A program made the position numbers and the translations under genes. Positions 54,501-64,000 of a stretch of 64,000 nt of DNA are shown one piece after another (the first letter of the stretch is position 1; each line of letters opens with the position of its first letter). The DNA is taken from contig NC_064043.1 of the NCBI RefSeq assembly GCF_932526225.1, forward strand, positions 10,583,821 to 10,647,820, written 5' to 3'. Source of the DNA: Nematostella vectensis (Eukaryota > Cnidaria > Anthozoa > Actiniaria > Edwardsiidae). The notes beneath the pieces were generated by a model that worked only from the letters and a program-made list of their open reading frames with translations, did no database searches and was not told the origin of the DNA.

Positions 54501-54887
54501 ATGTTCAATTGACATTTGTATTATTATTTCACAGTAATAAAAATTCACACACTTGTTATTGTCAGAAATGTGAACATTGCCACGGGGTTGACGCCACAAG
54601 CTAAATCGCTGGGCTTTATTGCTGTGTCAACGGTTCGTGACGTAAAAGATAACGCTACGCCGTGCTACAATTTCCTGGAGTTCAAAACAAGCATCACATG
54701 CAGCGACGTATAATGCCGTGTTTAGGAAAGTTTGAAGTGGAGTAGACCGGATGGAGTTTTCTGGTTTAATCATGCGAGCTTCACCGTCAACACTCACAAG
54801 TGAAAGTGCAGAAAAGGCTGTAGGCTGTTGACGATGCGAATTCACGAGAGCGAACTGAAGTAAGGCAACACTACAAGTTGGAGCCAT
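51566..54887. other. Intergenic region between Polinton and gene C
   Basis: No exon is recognised. The overlapping open frames at 51736-52127 are largely TTGTTG-driven and lack motifs. The left copy of a long inverted repeat lies at 52591-53024. The promoter of gene C should be near the right end. Confidence 0.5.
52591..53024. repeat. Inverted repeat pair around gene C exon 1, left copy
   Basis: About 430 bases match 56606-56956 in reverse complement with many small differences. Shared blocks include AAAGGCTGATATAGGCTT, CTTTGCTCGCGTATTG, GTTTATGCTCCAC, and TTGGTTCACACGATTT. It is an unidentified dispersed repeat. Confidence 0.85.
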
Positions 54888-54998
54888 ATGGCGTCAATTG
54901 TGCGTGATCAGGACTGGAGACTGCAAATGGTCCTCTGGCTACTTGTTGTAAGAATTACTGTCAGTGGAGGTGATCAAACCGCGAAGGAAAAGGCAAAG
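54888..54998 (+). CDS. Gene C exon 1: signal peptide
   Basis: 37 codons; MASIVRDQDWRLQ precedes the core MVLWLLVVRITVSGG. An internal ATG at residue 14 would give a shorter, more typical signal peptide. The donor AAAG|GTATGG is in phase 0 as in A and B. Confidence 0.7.
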
Positions 54999-57900
54999 GT
55001 ATGGAAGTCTTACTTCTCGTTAATGATCTCTCGAGGGGCCCCTCGAGAGTATCGGGGGTTATTGTCTTACTGTGTTCGTAAGTTGATCTTTGAACCTTTT
55101 CATTTTAGAAATTAGATGTCATACGAGCATACACGTAATGTCATTAATGGAAATTCTTGAGTTTTGATATTTTTCTCAATGGCAATTGATGATTAGTTTA
55201 TTTCTTTATAAAAAGCAGCTGCCTTTAATGTATAAAAGCTATCCCTTGCCTCATTAGATTACAGGTTATTGCCCAGGCTCACGGTGAGTGTAGGTCTATT
55301 ATTTACCCGATGATAAAGTTTGTACTGAGCTTACTGTGGAATCTGTTGTATCGCGACGCCGCATTTTCGAAACATCGATTTGTTTTTGTCTTTTGGGATT
55401 TTAAGTTCCGCCAGTCAAATTATTCTAAGCCAATCAGATACTTGTCATCTCTCGCCTAATGCAGTTGCCTGGCTTTCTGTCGCGACACTGTCTGGTTTTC
55501 GTCCAAGTGGATAGCCAGGGAAGTGCACAAAGCTAGATTCTGATTGGCTCAAAATGGTTTTACTGACGGAACAGAAAACCAAAAGAAATCGTGTCTTGAA
55601 AACGCGGGTCGCGATATAACGGATTCGACAGTAAAATATTCTGACTTCAAAATAAAACAGTGATTTGACGGTGTATTATCTTACTAACCTCTGCTGCTGC
55701 TGTTCAGTTCCACCATTAATCGCCATTCTAAGCTGTTTTAGGCGCTGCGAATTATTCCCGTCGCCTCCTGTATAAAAAATAGACAAGGCTGCAAACTCTC
55801 ACCCCCGCCAATTTTGCTCCACGGATAGACCGATCGTTTCGAAAGCGAGGCTCTCGCGGCAAAATTAACCCCGCATAATTAAAGCACATATATTTATCTT
55901 GGTTTCTCGTGATTGTTTTTCCGTTTGATCGGCTAGGATCTATCACTTGAATTTAAAAAACTTAGTTCTAGCGACCCTCGACGGACAATACACCGCAGAA
56001 CAAAATGAACACCAGCCGGGATTGGTTGTATTGTCTTCTACACGCAAACTGTTCATCGAGGGTAGCTAGAAAAAAAATTGCAATAAGCTCTGTAATAGAC
56101 CTTCTACATTCGCCGTGAGCCTGGGATACCTGTGATTAAATATATTAAAGACCTACATGAAATTTGAATTTATTGGTTCGGGGTCACCTCGAGGGGGGAG
56201 AGTGGCCTTGCTTGCTGTAGTGTAATGGACTTTTTTTCAATTTTCGTATGTTTTTTTTTTTTAGAACATTGGAATAGATAGCCCTATGAAGCTTTATCAG
56301 TACTACGAAATCTGTTTCTCACAATATTCAGTTTGTGTCCATGTTTTTGGTTGAGGGATAATCTTTCCTACTTGTTTTTTTTATTATTATTATTATTACC
56401 TTATTTTGTCTCGGATCTTTGCAAGGTTTAATTAACTGGTGTTGTGTTTCCCCCAGTTTTGAATTGTTTATTATCGATCTTGTAGCTGAATCTGAAAAAG
56501 TTAAACGATAATAAATTTTTATTTTGTTTTATGGGCAGAAATAGTCTCCCCCGCAGTCGTTCTTTGTTTTGGTCACCCAACGCTCCCAATTAAGAGAAAA
56601 TGCAAAAGTTTTGGCTGAAGATTATGTATTTCCACTATTCTGTTCTAAAAACAAAAATCGTGTGAACCAATACCTGTAATCTATTCAAATCCAGTTACAC
56701 TCATCATATAGGAGTTTCGGTAATCATGGCCAGTCAACATTGATTTTGGGATTTGACATACATCTTTTTTATTGCTTTCATTTTAATTTCCATCTGTAGT
56801 GGAGCATAAACGAAAAAGACTTTGTCACGGGGTCTCACATAATATGTATTACTTCCTCTTTAAACGTTTCTTGGTAATGTCATAGAGCAACATCAATACG
56901 CGAGCAAAGCTTTTAATATGTAATAAAAGCCTATATCAGCCTTTAGATTTACATTTGGGAGCGTTGCGTAACCGACACAAAAAACGGCTGTTCGGGAGAC
57001 TGCGCCTCGGCATAGACGTTTTTATTAAAAAATGTTTTTATATAAAAAAAAGAGTGTACTCAAATACATTCGCCGGAACAGATCTAGGGCGTTTATGATG
57101 AATATGCTGGAACATAAAACCTTCTCCATTAGGTTTTTTCTTGGTTCATTGTGTAAACTTCAATTTTTTTTAAATAAGTTCACGAGAAAGCTGTGAGAAC
57201 GCGGGGGTCAGTTCCTAAAGAAAATAAAAGCTGTGCAGGCAAAAATTGACGTTTCCGGTAAAAACAATATGGGTGTAGTTAGAGCTTTCGAAAATGCAAT
57301 TGAACGATACAGAACTATCGTATACGGGAACCTCCCTCAAGGGGCACTTAAAAGTCTCCTGTCGAAGTATGCGTTTTCATTGCGTAGTAAAGGCGGGTTT
57401 CTTTAGCTAAACGAATTGCAAGGCAGCGCAAGTTGTCGCAGGTTTTGTTCCCGCAAGCGCCGCTCGTTCCTACTTGCTTTCACTTTTGAATGACTTTGTT
57501 TTTCAACATGAGTCATGCATTCGCCGTTAGATATTAGCAAGAATTTAATTGCTGATTCGCTTGGCCACTTCACCGAGCGCGAGTGTCATAAGTCAGACTT
57601 ACTTTTTTTTTCTGCTAGTCAGGGCCCGAGGAGGGAGGGGGACACTCCCATAAAAACAGACGGGAGGGGGGATCGTCGGTAAAATCAGTTTTGGCCGATA
57701 GGGATAGCAATTTATGTGTGATCAACAGCAGTTCTTTTATATGCTGGGTATATGCATGGCAGCAGTGGTTTGGAATCAGGGCTTTCCTTTCCCCTAGATC
57801 GGTTGCTCTCTTGGGCTTTCGAGCCCCATCAGCTCGAATCTGTTTATAAATATATTCCTTTTAAATTAATTAGTTGTTAAATATAAGTAAAACCTTGACC

Positions 57901-60900
57901 ACACAAACCTTCAGTGAGTCAAACCGCACGATATCTTCGCACAAAATGTATTTTCTTTCATGCTTTCATACTTACTTATTTCTTACCTCTCCCTTAAAGA
58001 CTCAACCCGTCGGTCCGACCCGCATAACACGAGATGGCTATAGCTTTTCAGACCCACCATGTGGGGCCCCTCTGTCCGACTACGGTAAGTATCTTCTTTA
58101 AGAAAGCCTATGGTTTCCTTTATCAATTAAAATATACACCTATTTCAAAATATGTTGTCAGTGCAAATGGCGAATGCCAAATGGTAGTTCTAAGATCGAA
58201 AAATACCACGGAACACGTCAAATATCTACTGAAAGCAGGAAAATGTGGATAATTTCTGCGATTATATTACTTATCATCTTTATTCTTACACAAAATATAC
58301 CCACAAGCAGTGACTAGAACTGCCATTTGCCAATTGCCATTCGCCATTTGCACTGACGTTTATTGAAATATATATCAGTCACCTCGTCCACAAAGCCTAG
58401 TTTTCAATATCGACAACCGTTTTAAGTACCACACTATTGACTGATCGCCGTAGGTACCTCGTCCACAATGCCTTGTTTTCCTTATTGGCTACCGTCCAAG
58501 GTACCCCGTCCACAGAAGCCTAGTTTTCATAATTGACTACCGTCGTAGGTACCTCTTCCACAAAGCCTTAGTTTTTATTATTGACTACCGTCGTGGGTAC
58601 CCAGTCCACAATGCCTAGTTTGAGTTAGTGACTAACTACTCTTCATCTTCCAGAGACGTTTTGCGAGGTTTTCATATATCCAAGATGCAAGTCTTTCCCA
58701 GGAATTCCGCAACTAAAAGACTTGTATTGGCAAGTGAACCCGAACGAATCACACCCTATGATTTACGTGAAATGGAGCCCCCCAATCCTTGGTAAATATC
58801 AGAGGGCCTCTACCCCCCTCACTAATAACTATCCTATCCGATCACTGCATACCGTCTCTCCCACAGCCATGGCAGCCAGTGATTGCATTTCCTTATTTGG
58901 GGCGGGTCCATCAAACCCCTGTTAATCATTTCTTCTTTTCACTAAAAAGCATTAATGAAATACCGTTGTAAGCATTAATGAAATACCTGGTTTACATTAG
59001 TCACTTCCCTCGTAGGTACCTCGTTCACTGAAGCCTGTTTTCACTAGCCACTGCCATAGGCACCTCTCTCCCCCTTCCTTTTTAACCAGACTTTAACTAT
59101 TCAAGGATAGTGCTTGTACACTAGCTCATTGTCGTTGGCCGCGTAGAGGAGACTAATAAATCTATATAGCGTTTTACGTGGAGGAGGGCAACGCTGCGAA
59201 AGTAAACAAAGCCATCACTCTGTGTTCTCAGAGAGACATTGGCTAAGCTAGGGAATGACGCGCCCTATTCACTTCCTCAACCCTCACCCTCTATGGTGTG
59301 GTCGTATTGTTTCTTTCATTTCTACCTCACATCAACAGAGACCCTTCACTTTTAGCAGTTCACTTCAGCATCTTCAGATTTTCCCCTTATTTCAGGCTAC
59401 AATGATCTCTGGGGATTTCAGACACAGATTATAGAGCAAACAATGACTCGGCCGGGTTATACGAAATGCCTCCAGATCAACAGTAAGGTGGGTTAGCATA
59501 GTAGAGCGGCAGCATCGGTACTTAGTCAAGAGAGACAAACATCCCATATCTCTAAGGAACCAGCAAGGCAATTTTGTTGCAAAGGTTAGTTGGGTACTCG
59601 AGGACACCATCAAAATAAACAAGGACAATGCGTTAGCCATTCAAGAAACATTATAATGCTCAGAAACGTACAGATGATCGAAGATCTTTATACAGGAACA
59701 CAGGGTAGCCGCTTGATAGTGGTACAACTGTATTTCTTACTTCCCCCTCCCGCTCATTTGCGCTGAACGAGAGCCCTTTAGTCCCAGAGGATATAGCGCC
59801 ACAGTTTTCTATGTCTTGTTAACCCTTTACGTTTTTGTGTCGTCCTTGAACAGGCAATGTCATCATACACCGCCTCCTACGATGCTAATTTTGCTTCGAT
59901 TTATGAAGTGTGGCTTTACAGCATGCCGGTTCTTTTTAACCAAACATCTCTTTTTATCAGAAAGCATATAAACATTCCAGGTAATTAGTATAATGGTACA
60001 TTTATATTTATAAGTCAAAAGAGCACCTATGTTTTTTCGACCTGTAAATGATTCCCTAATCATGGCTAAGGCGCGGAAGAGTAGTATGCCGTTGAAAATA
60101 CTGTCTATTAGGGAGAATACGGTCATGTTCTACCATGAAAGGTTTGAAAGCTTCGAACGTCTAAAATGTTCAAATGCAACATAAACATTACCCTGCTACT
60201 TTCCTTTTGCCGTAACAAAGATAATTCATTTAGTTAAGGGGATATTTTAGAAGTTGTTTCCCCGATGTGTTGCAGGTTCAGGAACAAGTAAACTCTGGTA
60301 AACATACGGTTTACCATTCAGACTAATAACCTTTTTTTATTTTAGCACAATGCACAATAGAAAGATTCCGGGGTTTACCAAAATGCTGTAAGTGTATGAT
60401 TGGATATCATCGTCAAATATCTGTTCGTACGTCCGCCCGCTCGTTCTTCCGTCCGTCCCGCCACCGTCTGCCCGTCGTCCGTCTGTCTTCTTCTCTGTCT
60501 GCCCGTTTCTCTGTCTTTCTACCCGTTTGTCTACCCTGTTTTTGTTGCTGTTGTTGATGTGTCCGACAGCTTACCTACATCTGTGTCTGTGCACTTTTGA
60601 GGTTTTGTAACCTCAATAATGTGTTTACTAGATGTTTGGCTGCACCAAAAAGCATAAAAGATGTGCTTAACCTCAATAATGTGTTTACTAGATGTTTGGC
60701 TGCACCAAAAAGCATAAAAGATGTGCTTAACCTCAATAATGTGTTTACTAGATGTTTTGCTGTACCAAAAAGCATGAAAGATGTGCTTGACCTCAATAAT
60801 GTGGTTACTTGATGTATGGCTGTACCAAAAAGCATGAAAGATTTGCTTCTTTTAAGGTGCGTTTAATAACGTCACTACGTACATCGACATCGATCAAGAC

Positions 60901-63854
60901 CGCGACTATAACACCTTTGTGAATGTCTCATGGATCATGACCTGTGACTATGTCAAAAACTTCTCCATCTACTTGGCAAGTGGAATAGTTCATGATTGTC
61001 CCAGATCAGCAAAAGTTCAGGTAAACAACCGCCCTTCTTGCTATTGTAGAAAGAGAACCTCAGAACCTCAAAATAACACGGAACCTCAGTAGGACGTGCG
61101 ATTTGGAGTTCTGCAATAGAGACTACTTTTTGGAAGAATGTCCGGAATATGCCAGTGTTTCCGCTTATATGATATAAGGAGTGATTTTTCAAGTATCAGA
61201 GCTACCGTTTTGAGTGCATAAAGCTGAGAGGAAAGATAAATTGTATAGATAGTTATAGACAGGAAGACAAAGCGAGAATTTGCAAGGCGCTTGTGATATC
61301 ACCCGATAGTTGACGTTTCTTTTTCTTTTATAGAATTCAACTTTTTATATAGTAGAACTGTCAGGGGAGTGCAGATATAAAAATTACACTGTCGAGGTAT
61401 GTAACAGGCCCGTGGCAAAAAAAGTTTTGGGTTGGTGGGTGAGGGTTTACAAAAAAGCGAACCAACCATATTACAAACTTTCTTCAATTTGTTTTTTGTT
61501 TTTTTTGCTTTAAACACATAAAGAAGTATGGACTGGACTACGTTGTAATGCACCTTACGCGTTACTCCGTTCAATGTAGAAAAAATGTGAAAGTTTTCAA
61601 ACGCTTTAAAAAAATGTACGTTATCTTTTATATTTTGTCTAGTCTCTAAATGTTTTGGTCGTTGGGGGGAGGGGGGTGCGATACGAATGGAGTCTAGTTA
61701 CGGTTCTGTGTCATGTTTCGTTATCATAATACAACCAAGTTATTACAGGGTTTGGCGTTACAAACACTCCTACTATATCATGTCCAGGCTCGATAGTGAA
61801 TAGAACCATGATGCACAGCATGATGCTCTGTTGCTCACTAGAAGACCAGGAGTGGGGCACTGGGTCCCCGTGCTCCCCCCCCCCCCCCCCCAATATCTTC
61901 AAGAATTATAAGGAAATGACCAGCAGGGGCATGGCCGTGCCCCCAAATATTTCGAGGTCTGCTAAGGCACTGTCCACTAGCGACAAAGCAGTCCAGAGAA
62001 CTGGGCAAGGGGATGGCCACATCTTCCAAAGCCATAATGGTTAAGGCATTTGTTCTCTATCTCAAAGGGGTACACAGGTCTCTGAGGACCCTTTCCGAAG
62101 AATCACACAAACAAAAATTGTCATTTTTTAAATTTAAATTTGTTTTTTTAGATTCAGGGAGTATTGTCGACTGGAATGACTACGGAGACAACCAAGTTTC
62201 TTTTAAGTCTACCACCAGGTTTAAAATAAATAAAATACTACTGATGTTGTTACCAATATAAGTATTATAACCACCCTTCGCTTAGTATCATTATTGCGAC
62301 TACCACCCCGACCTTACGCAGCATCGACGGCGTAGCAAGCCCAAGAGGCTGGAAAGGAGAGCCACGGAGACGAAGCGCGCGCGCTGGGGTGAGGGGCCCA
62401 AGAGGTTGGAAAGGAGAGCCATGGAGACGAGGCGCGCGCGCTGGGGTGAGGGGCCCAAGAGGTTGGAAAGGAGATCCACTGAGACCCCGTCCCCACGTAT
62501 CCGTTTTCGTTTGAAAACGCAACCTTTTTGTTACGGATACGGGTATCGTCCACACGGAAACGCGAAAACGATGATAGAAAGCGGAACGATTTAAAAACGA
62601 TCTCCAGAGTGGAACAATTTGAAAACGATAACCTATCGGTGCCGTGGGGACGGACGAAAACGGAACCTTTCGAAAACGATGGCGTGATTCAATTTGCGCG
62701 CGCGATGTAAACAAGCAAAATAGTGGGTCTACGCATGCGCTGTAGAGCTTGTTATCGTTTTCGTATCGTTTCTGCGTTTTCGTGGGGACGGGTCGTATCA
62801 AAATGAAAACGCTTCGTGTGGACGCGGATCTTTTTGAAATCGGAACAAAAAGGTTGCGTTTTCAAACGAAAACGGATACGTGAGGACAGGGTCTAAGACG
62901 AAGCGCGCGCGCTGGGGTGAGGGGCCCAAGAGGTTGGAAAGGAGAGCCACGGAGACGAGGCGCTCGCGCTGGGGTGAGGGGCCCAAGATGTTGGAAAGGA
63001 GAGCCACGGAGACGAGGCGCGCGCGCTGGTGTGAGGGGCCCAAGAGGTTGGAAATGAGAGCCACGGAGACGAAGCGCGCGCGCTGGGATGAGGGAAGGAT
63101 GACATTCGCTCCATCCTTCTCTCCATGCCCACGGGATCGATCCCATCATCTTACCCGGTCCTTTGCGTTTGCTACGCAGGCTACACCAGGGACGGCGTGC
63201 CAGACACTCGCAATATTCAAAACGACCGTTGACAACGCGTGCGTAGAACACAAAAAATGGGAAATTCTAGATTTGCATCGCGGACGACAAAACCGCATTT
63301 TTTTTAGCAAATCACCACCTGTGCTAATGTACGACCTCACCAAACGACCACTAACCCCACTATTCCCCTGCTTATACTTTGCAGTTCCTGTTTTTGTACC
63401 TACAAAAGGCGCGCCATCAGATGAGGATACTATGGACCTGGTCATAATATCGGCGGTATTTGGCCTTCTTGCCGGTCTGGCCCTTGTGGTCTTCCTGTGG
63501 AAACTCTGCTGGTACCGCACAAGGTATATTCCAGGTACGTTCGATTTTCAAAAAAGGTGGGTGCCAGCTATTGGGAAGTTTGATCATTACTCATCATAGA
63601 TTATGATCATAGATTAAAAGGGGGCATATTTCATTTATGCATTCACTCGAGGCCTAAAGTCAAAGATGGTTCCCTTGGTATGTTTAGTTTTTTTTGTGGT
63701 ATGTATTTGAGGCGCGGCGTTTATTAGATGCTTTGTAACGTCTTAAAAATACTTCATCTAATTATTTAAAATTTGTATTCTGATCAGTGATCTTTTTTGA
63801 CTGAAGGAATTCGTGATGTAAACGACACGCAACTGAGTGGAACAACATCTCAAG
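54888..63854 (+). CDS. Receptor gene C: IL-17-receptor-like protein without Ig domain (11 exons in window, 3' partial)
   Basis: Exons: 54888-54998, 58000-58084, 58654-58791, 59396-59487, 59854-59980, 60346-60387, 60857-61020, 61334-61396, 62152-62218, 63385-63534, 63807-63854. All junctions are GT-AG with matching phases (0,1,1,0,1,1,0,0,1,1,1). The 362 residues seen comprise a signal peptide (1-28), hinge (38-65), D1 (66-184), Cys linker and D2 (185-296), a transmembrane helix (about 315-335) and the first juxtamembrane exon. The SEFIR exons should lie to the right. From the hinge on, the order and phases equal gene B, and three exons have identical lengths (127, 42 and 63). The Ig exon is absent: the signal exon, phase 0, joins directly to a phase 0 hinge exon. 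Role as a cytokine receptor is inferred. Confidence 0.83.
55028..55049. other. Perfect 22-base palindrome in intron 1 of gene C
   Basis: CTCTCGAGGGG is followed at once by its exact reverse complement, without a loop. It lies 30 bases after the exon 1 donor. Confidence 0.85.
55334..55631. mobile_element. MITE with about 95-bp inverted ends, TA target
   Basis: The left end CTGTGGAATCTGTTGTATCG and right end, whose reverse complement reads CTGTCGAATCCGTTATATCG, stay paired through AAGCCAATCAGA. Each end is flanked by TA, as for Tc1/mariner-type insertions. About 298 bases, no coding. It lies in intron 1 of gene C. Confidence 0.8.
55968..56069. mobile_element. Short foldback element
   Basis: CTAGCGACCCTCGA at the left pairs with TCGAGGGTAGCTAG at the right. 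Inside, GACAATACA pairs with TGTATTGTC. About 102 bases can fold on themselves. It lies in intron 1 of gene C. Confidence 0.65.
56606..56956. repeat. Inverted repeat pair around gene C exon 1, right copy
   Basis: Reverse-complement partner of 52591-53024. The two arms are 3.6 kb apart and enclose exon 1 of gene C. Confidence 0.85.
56957..57999. other. Rest of intron 1 of gene C, no exon recognised
   Basis: I searched this part for an Ig exon (Cys, W-x-x, D-x-G-x-Y-x-C) and saw none. It contains T-rich and G-rich low-complexity patches only. Confidence 0.5.
58000..58084 (+). CDS. Gene C exon 2: hinge
   Basis: Phase 0 to 1. It encodes TQPVGPTRITRDGYSF then SDPPCGAPLSDY. DPPCG matches hinge exon 4 of gene B. 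The acceptor is CTCTCCCTTAAAG. Confidence 0.75.
58400..58640. repeat. Imperfect tandem repeat of about 50 bp in intron 2 of gene C
   Basis: Four to five copies of a unit with GTAGGTACCTCGTCCACA, then CCTAGTTTTC and ATTGACTACCGTCG. A stray copy lies near 59010-59060. Confidence 0.8.
58654..58791 (+). CDS. Gene C exon 3: start of D1
   Basis: Phase 1 to 1. It encodes TFCEVFIYPRCKSFPGIPQ, then a strand ending YVKWSPPILG. It shares the Cys pair, FPGIPQ (gene A FPGMPQ) and W-x-PP pattern. Confidence 0.84.
59396..59980 (+). CDS. Gene C exons 4 and 5: rest of D1
   Basis: Exon 59396-59487 (phase 1 to 0) encodes YNDLWGFQTQII and ends TKCLQINSK. Exon 59854-59980 (127 bases, phase 0 to 1) encodes ASIYEVWLYSMPVLFNQT. 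The YEV strand is retained, but the LP of genes A and B has become MP. Confidence 0.82.
60346..60387 (+). CDS. Gene C exon 6: Cys linker between D1 and D2
   Basis: 42 bases, phase 1 to 1, encoding QCTIERFRGLPKC. Same length, phase and Cys spacing type as gene B exon 8, and again the donor is TGCT|GTAAGT. Confidence 0.8.
60608..60852. repeat. 60-bp tandem repeat (four copies) in intron 6 of gene C
   Basis: Four copies of exactly 60 bp start near 60609, 60669, 60729 and 60789. They contain AACCTCAATAATGTGTTTAC and GCACCAAAAAGCAT. The first two are nearly identical. The array touches the acceptor of exon 7 (60857). As 60 is a multiple of three, both strands show open frames. Confidence 0.95.
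60857..61396 (+). CDS. Gene C exons 7 and 8: D2, first part
   Basis: Exon 60857-61020 (phase 1 to 0) encodes AFNNVTTYIDIDQDRDYN, NVSWIMTCDYVKNFSIYLA, and a DCPRS turn. Exon 61334-61396 (63 bases, phase 0 to 0) encodes NSTFYIVELSGECRYKNYTV. There are at least five N-glycosylation sequons (NVT, NVS, NFS, NST, NYT), more than in gene B. Confidence 0.8.
61850..61960. repeat. Possible family 2 element fragment with C homopolymer
   Basis: GGAGTGGGGCACTGGG, a C run of about 17, and GACCAGCAGGGGCATGGCCG resemble blocks at 24030-24158 and 35634-35690. Ends were not resolved. It lies in intron 8 of gene C. Confidence 0.4.
62152..62218 (+). CDS. Gene C exon 9: end of D2
   Basis: Phase 0 to 1, encoding IQGVLSTGMTTETTKFLLSL plus PP. 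It corresponds to gene B exon 11, which ends with IPP in the same place. The acceptor is a long T run ending TTTTTTTAG. Confidence 0.7.
62335..62483. repeat. 57-bp GC-rich minisatellite, left part
   Basis: Units contain GACGAAGCGCGCGCGCTGGG, GTGAGGGGCCCAAGAGG and GAGAGCCACGGA. 57 is a multiple of three, producing open frames on both strands. It is interrupted by an inserted element and resumes at 62893. Confidence 0.93.
62484..62892. mobile_element. MITE inserted in the 57-bp minisatellite
   Basis: The left end ACCCCGTCCCCACGTATCCG and right end, reverse complement ACCCTGTCCTCACGTATCCG, stay paired through TTTTCGTTTGAAAACGCAAC. The interior has further ACGAAAACG inversions. CTGAG before and CTAAG after look like a 5-bp target duplication. 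Deleting the element and one copy restores a normal 57-bp unit. Confidence 0.85.
62893..63110. repeat. 57-bp GC-rich minisatellite, right part
   Basis: About 3.5 further units of the array at 62335, ending in GAGGGAAGGATGACATTC. Confidence 0.92.
63385..63534 (+). CDS. Gene C exon 10: transmembrane helix
   Basis: Phase 1 to 1. An acidic stalk (GAPSDEDTMD) leads to LVIISAVFGLLAGLALVVFL then WKLCWYRTRY as the cytosolic anchor. This corresponds to gene B exon 12. Confidence 0.88.
63807..63854 (+). CDS. Gene C exon 11: juxtamembrane segment
   Basis: Phase 1 to 1, encoding IRDVNDTQLSGTTSQ. The acceptor is TTTTTTGACTGAAG and the donor CAAG|GTACTA. The short hydrophilic exon suits the position of gene B exon 13. 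The gene continues past the window. Confidence 0.6.
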
Positions 63855-64000
63855 GTACTAATTTTCGTGTTTTGAGAACTTAGTTTTTATTATCATTATA
63901 AAAGAGCCCTTGTCACACTTTTGTTATTATTTTAATTTAATATTAAAGGCACATAGTTTGCCTAAAATCTCGATATAACCATCTCAAAACAAAAATTTAT

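Noticed and set aside
60392-60610. Ser/Arg/Val-rich frames after exon 6 of gene C
   Set aside because: Low-complexity CCGTCCGTC/CTGTCTG repeat in an intron between two supported exons.
62265-63599. Open frames on both strands with repeated RARWGEGPKRLERRATE or PTSWAPHPSARASS
   Set aside because: They are products of the 57-bp minisatellite. The plus frame runs into the true gene C transmembrane exon by chance, and the GT-AG model starts that exon at 63385.

Overview
This window looks like nuclear DNA from an early-branching metazoan, most plausibly an anthozoan cnidarian such as a sea anemone. Genes are split by short GT-AG introns. An intronless rhodopsin-family GPCR is present. The genes have interleukin-17-receptor-type architecture. 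A Polinton/Maverick transposon, small inverted-repeat elements and many minisatellites fill the spaces. The species is inferred from these features and cannot be proved without a database search.

Layout. 1-5.1 kb: no gene seen. 5.1-6.3 kb (minus): a 388-residue family A GPCR. 6.3-15.7 kb: intergenic DNA dominated by a 3-kb array of a 22-bp minisatellite (10.25-13.3 kb). 15.7-63.9 kb (plus): a tandem cluster of three IL-17-receptor-like genes, called A, B and C here. Gene A (15724-23467) encodes a signal peptide, an Ig domain and one receptor D1 (fibronectin-like) module, then stops, so it predicts a secreted 288-residue product. Gene B (25561-36799) is the complete receptor: signal peptide, Ig, hinge, D1, D2, transmembrane helix and SEFIR, 15 exons and 641 residues. 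Gene C (54888 to beyond the window) lacks the Ig exon but has hinge, D1, D2 and the membrane helix; its SEFIR exons would lie past the right edge. I built the exons by eye from splice signals. In every gene the phases agree at every junction, and the coding lengths of A and B divide by three.

Between B and C sits a 14.3-kb degenerate Polinton (37224-51559) with long terminal inverted repeats and a probable 6-bp target duplication (TCTGCA/TCTGCT). It carries a broken integrase, a small AT-hook/zinc-finger ORF, a broken protein-primed-type DNA polymerase B and an unknown 200-residue ORF. The polymerase is split by a nested 4.9-kb segment containing a decayed Ty3/Gypsy retrotransposon and other debris. 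The Polinton inverted repeats contain two families of minisatellite (40 bp and 56 bp) that have expanded in opposite senses at the two ends.

Introns of the receptor genes hold at least six more tandem arrays. Three of these local duplications carry copies of 5' splice-site sequences, which is the most unusual pattern I found. Known biology suggests the receptors bind IL-17-like cytokines and signal through SEFIR-SEFIR contacts with a CIKS/Act1-type adaptor towards NF-kB. Gene A could act as a soluble decoy. These roles are inference from domain architecture.
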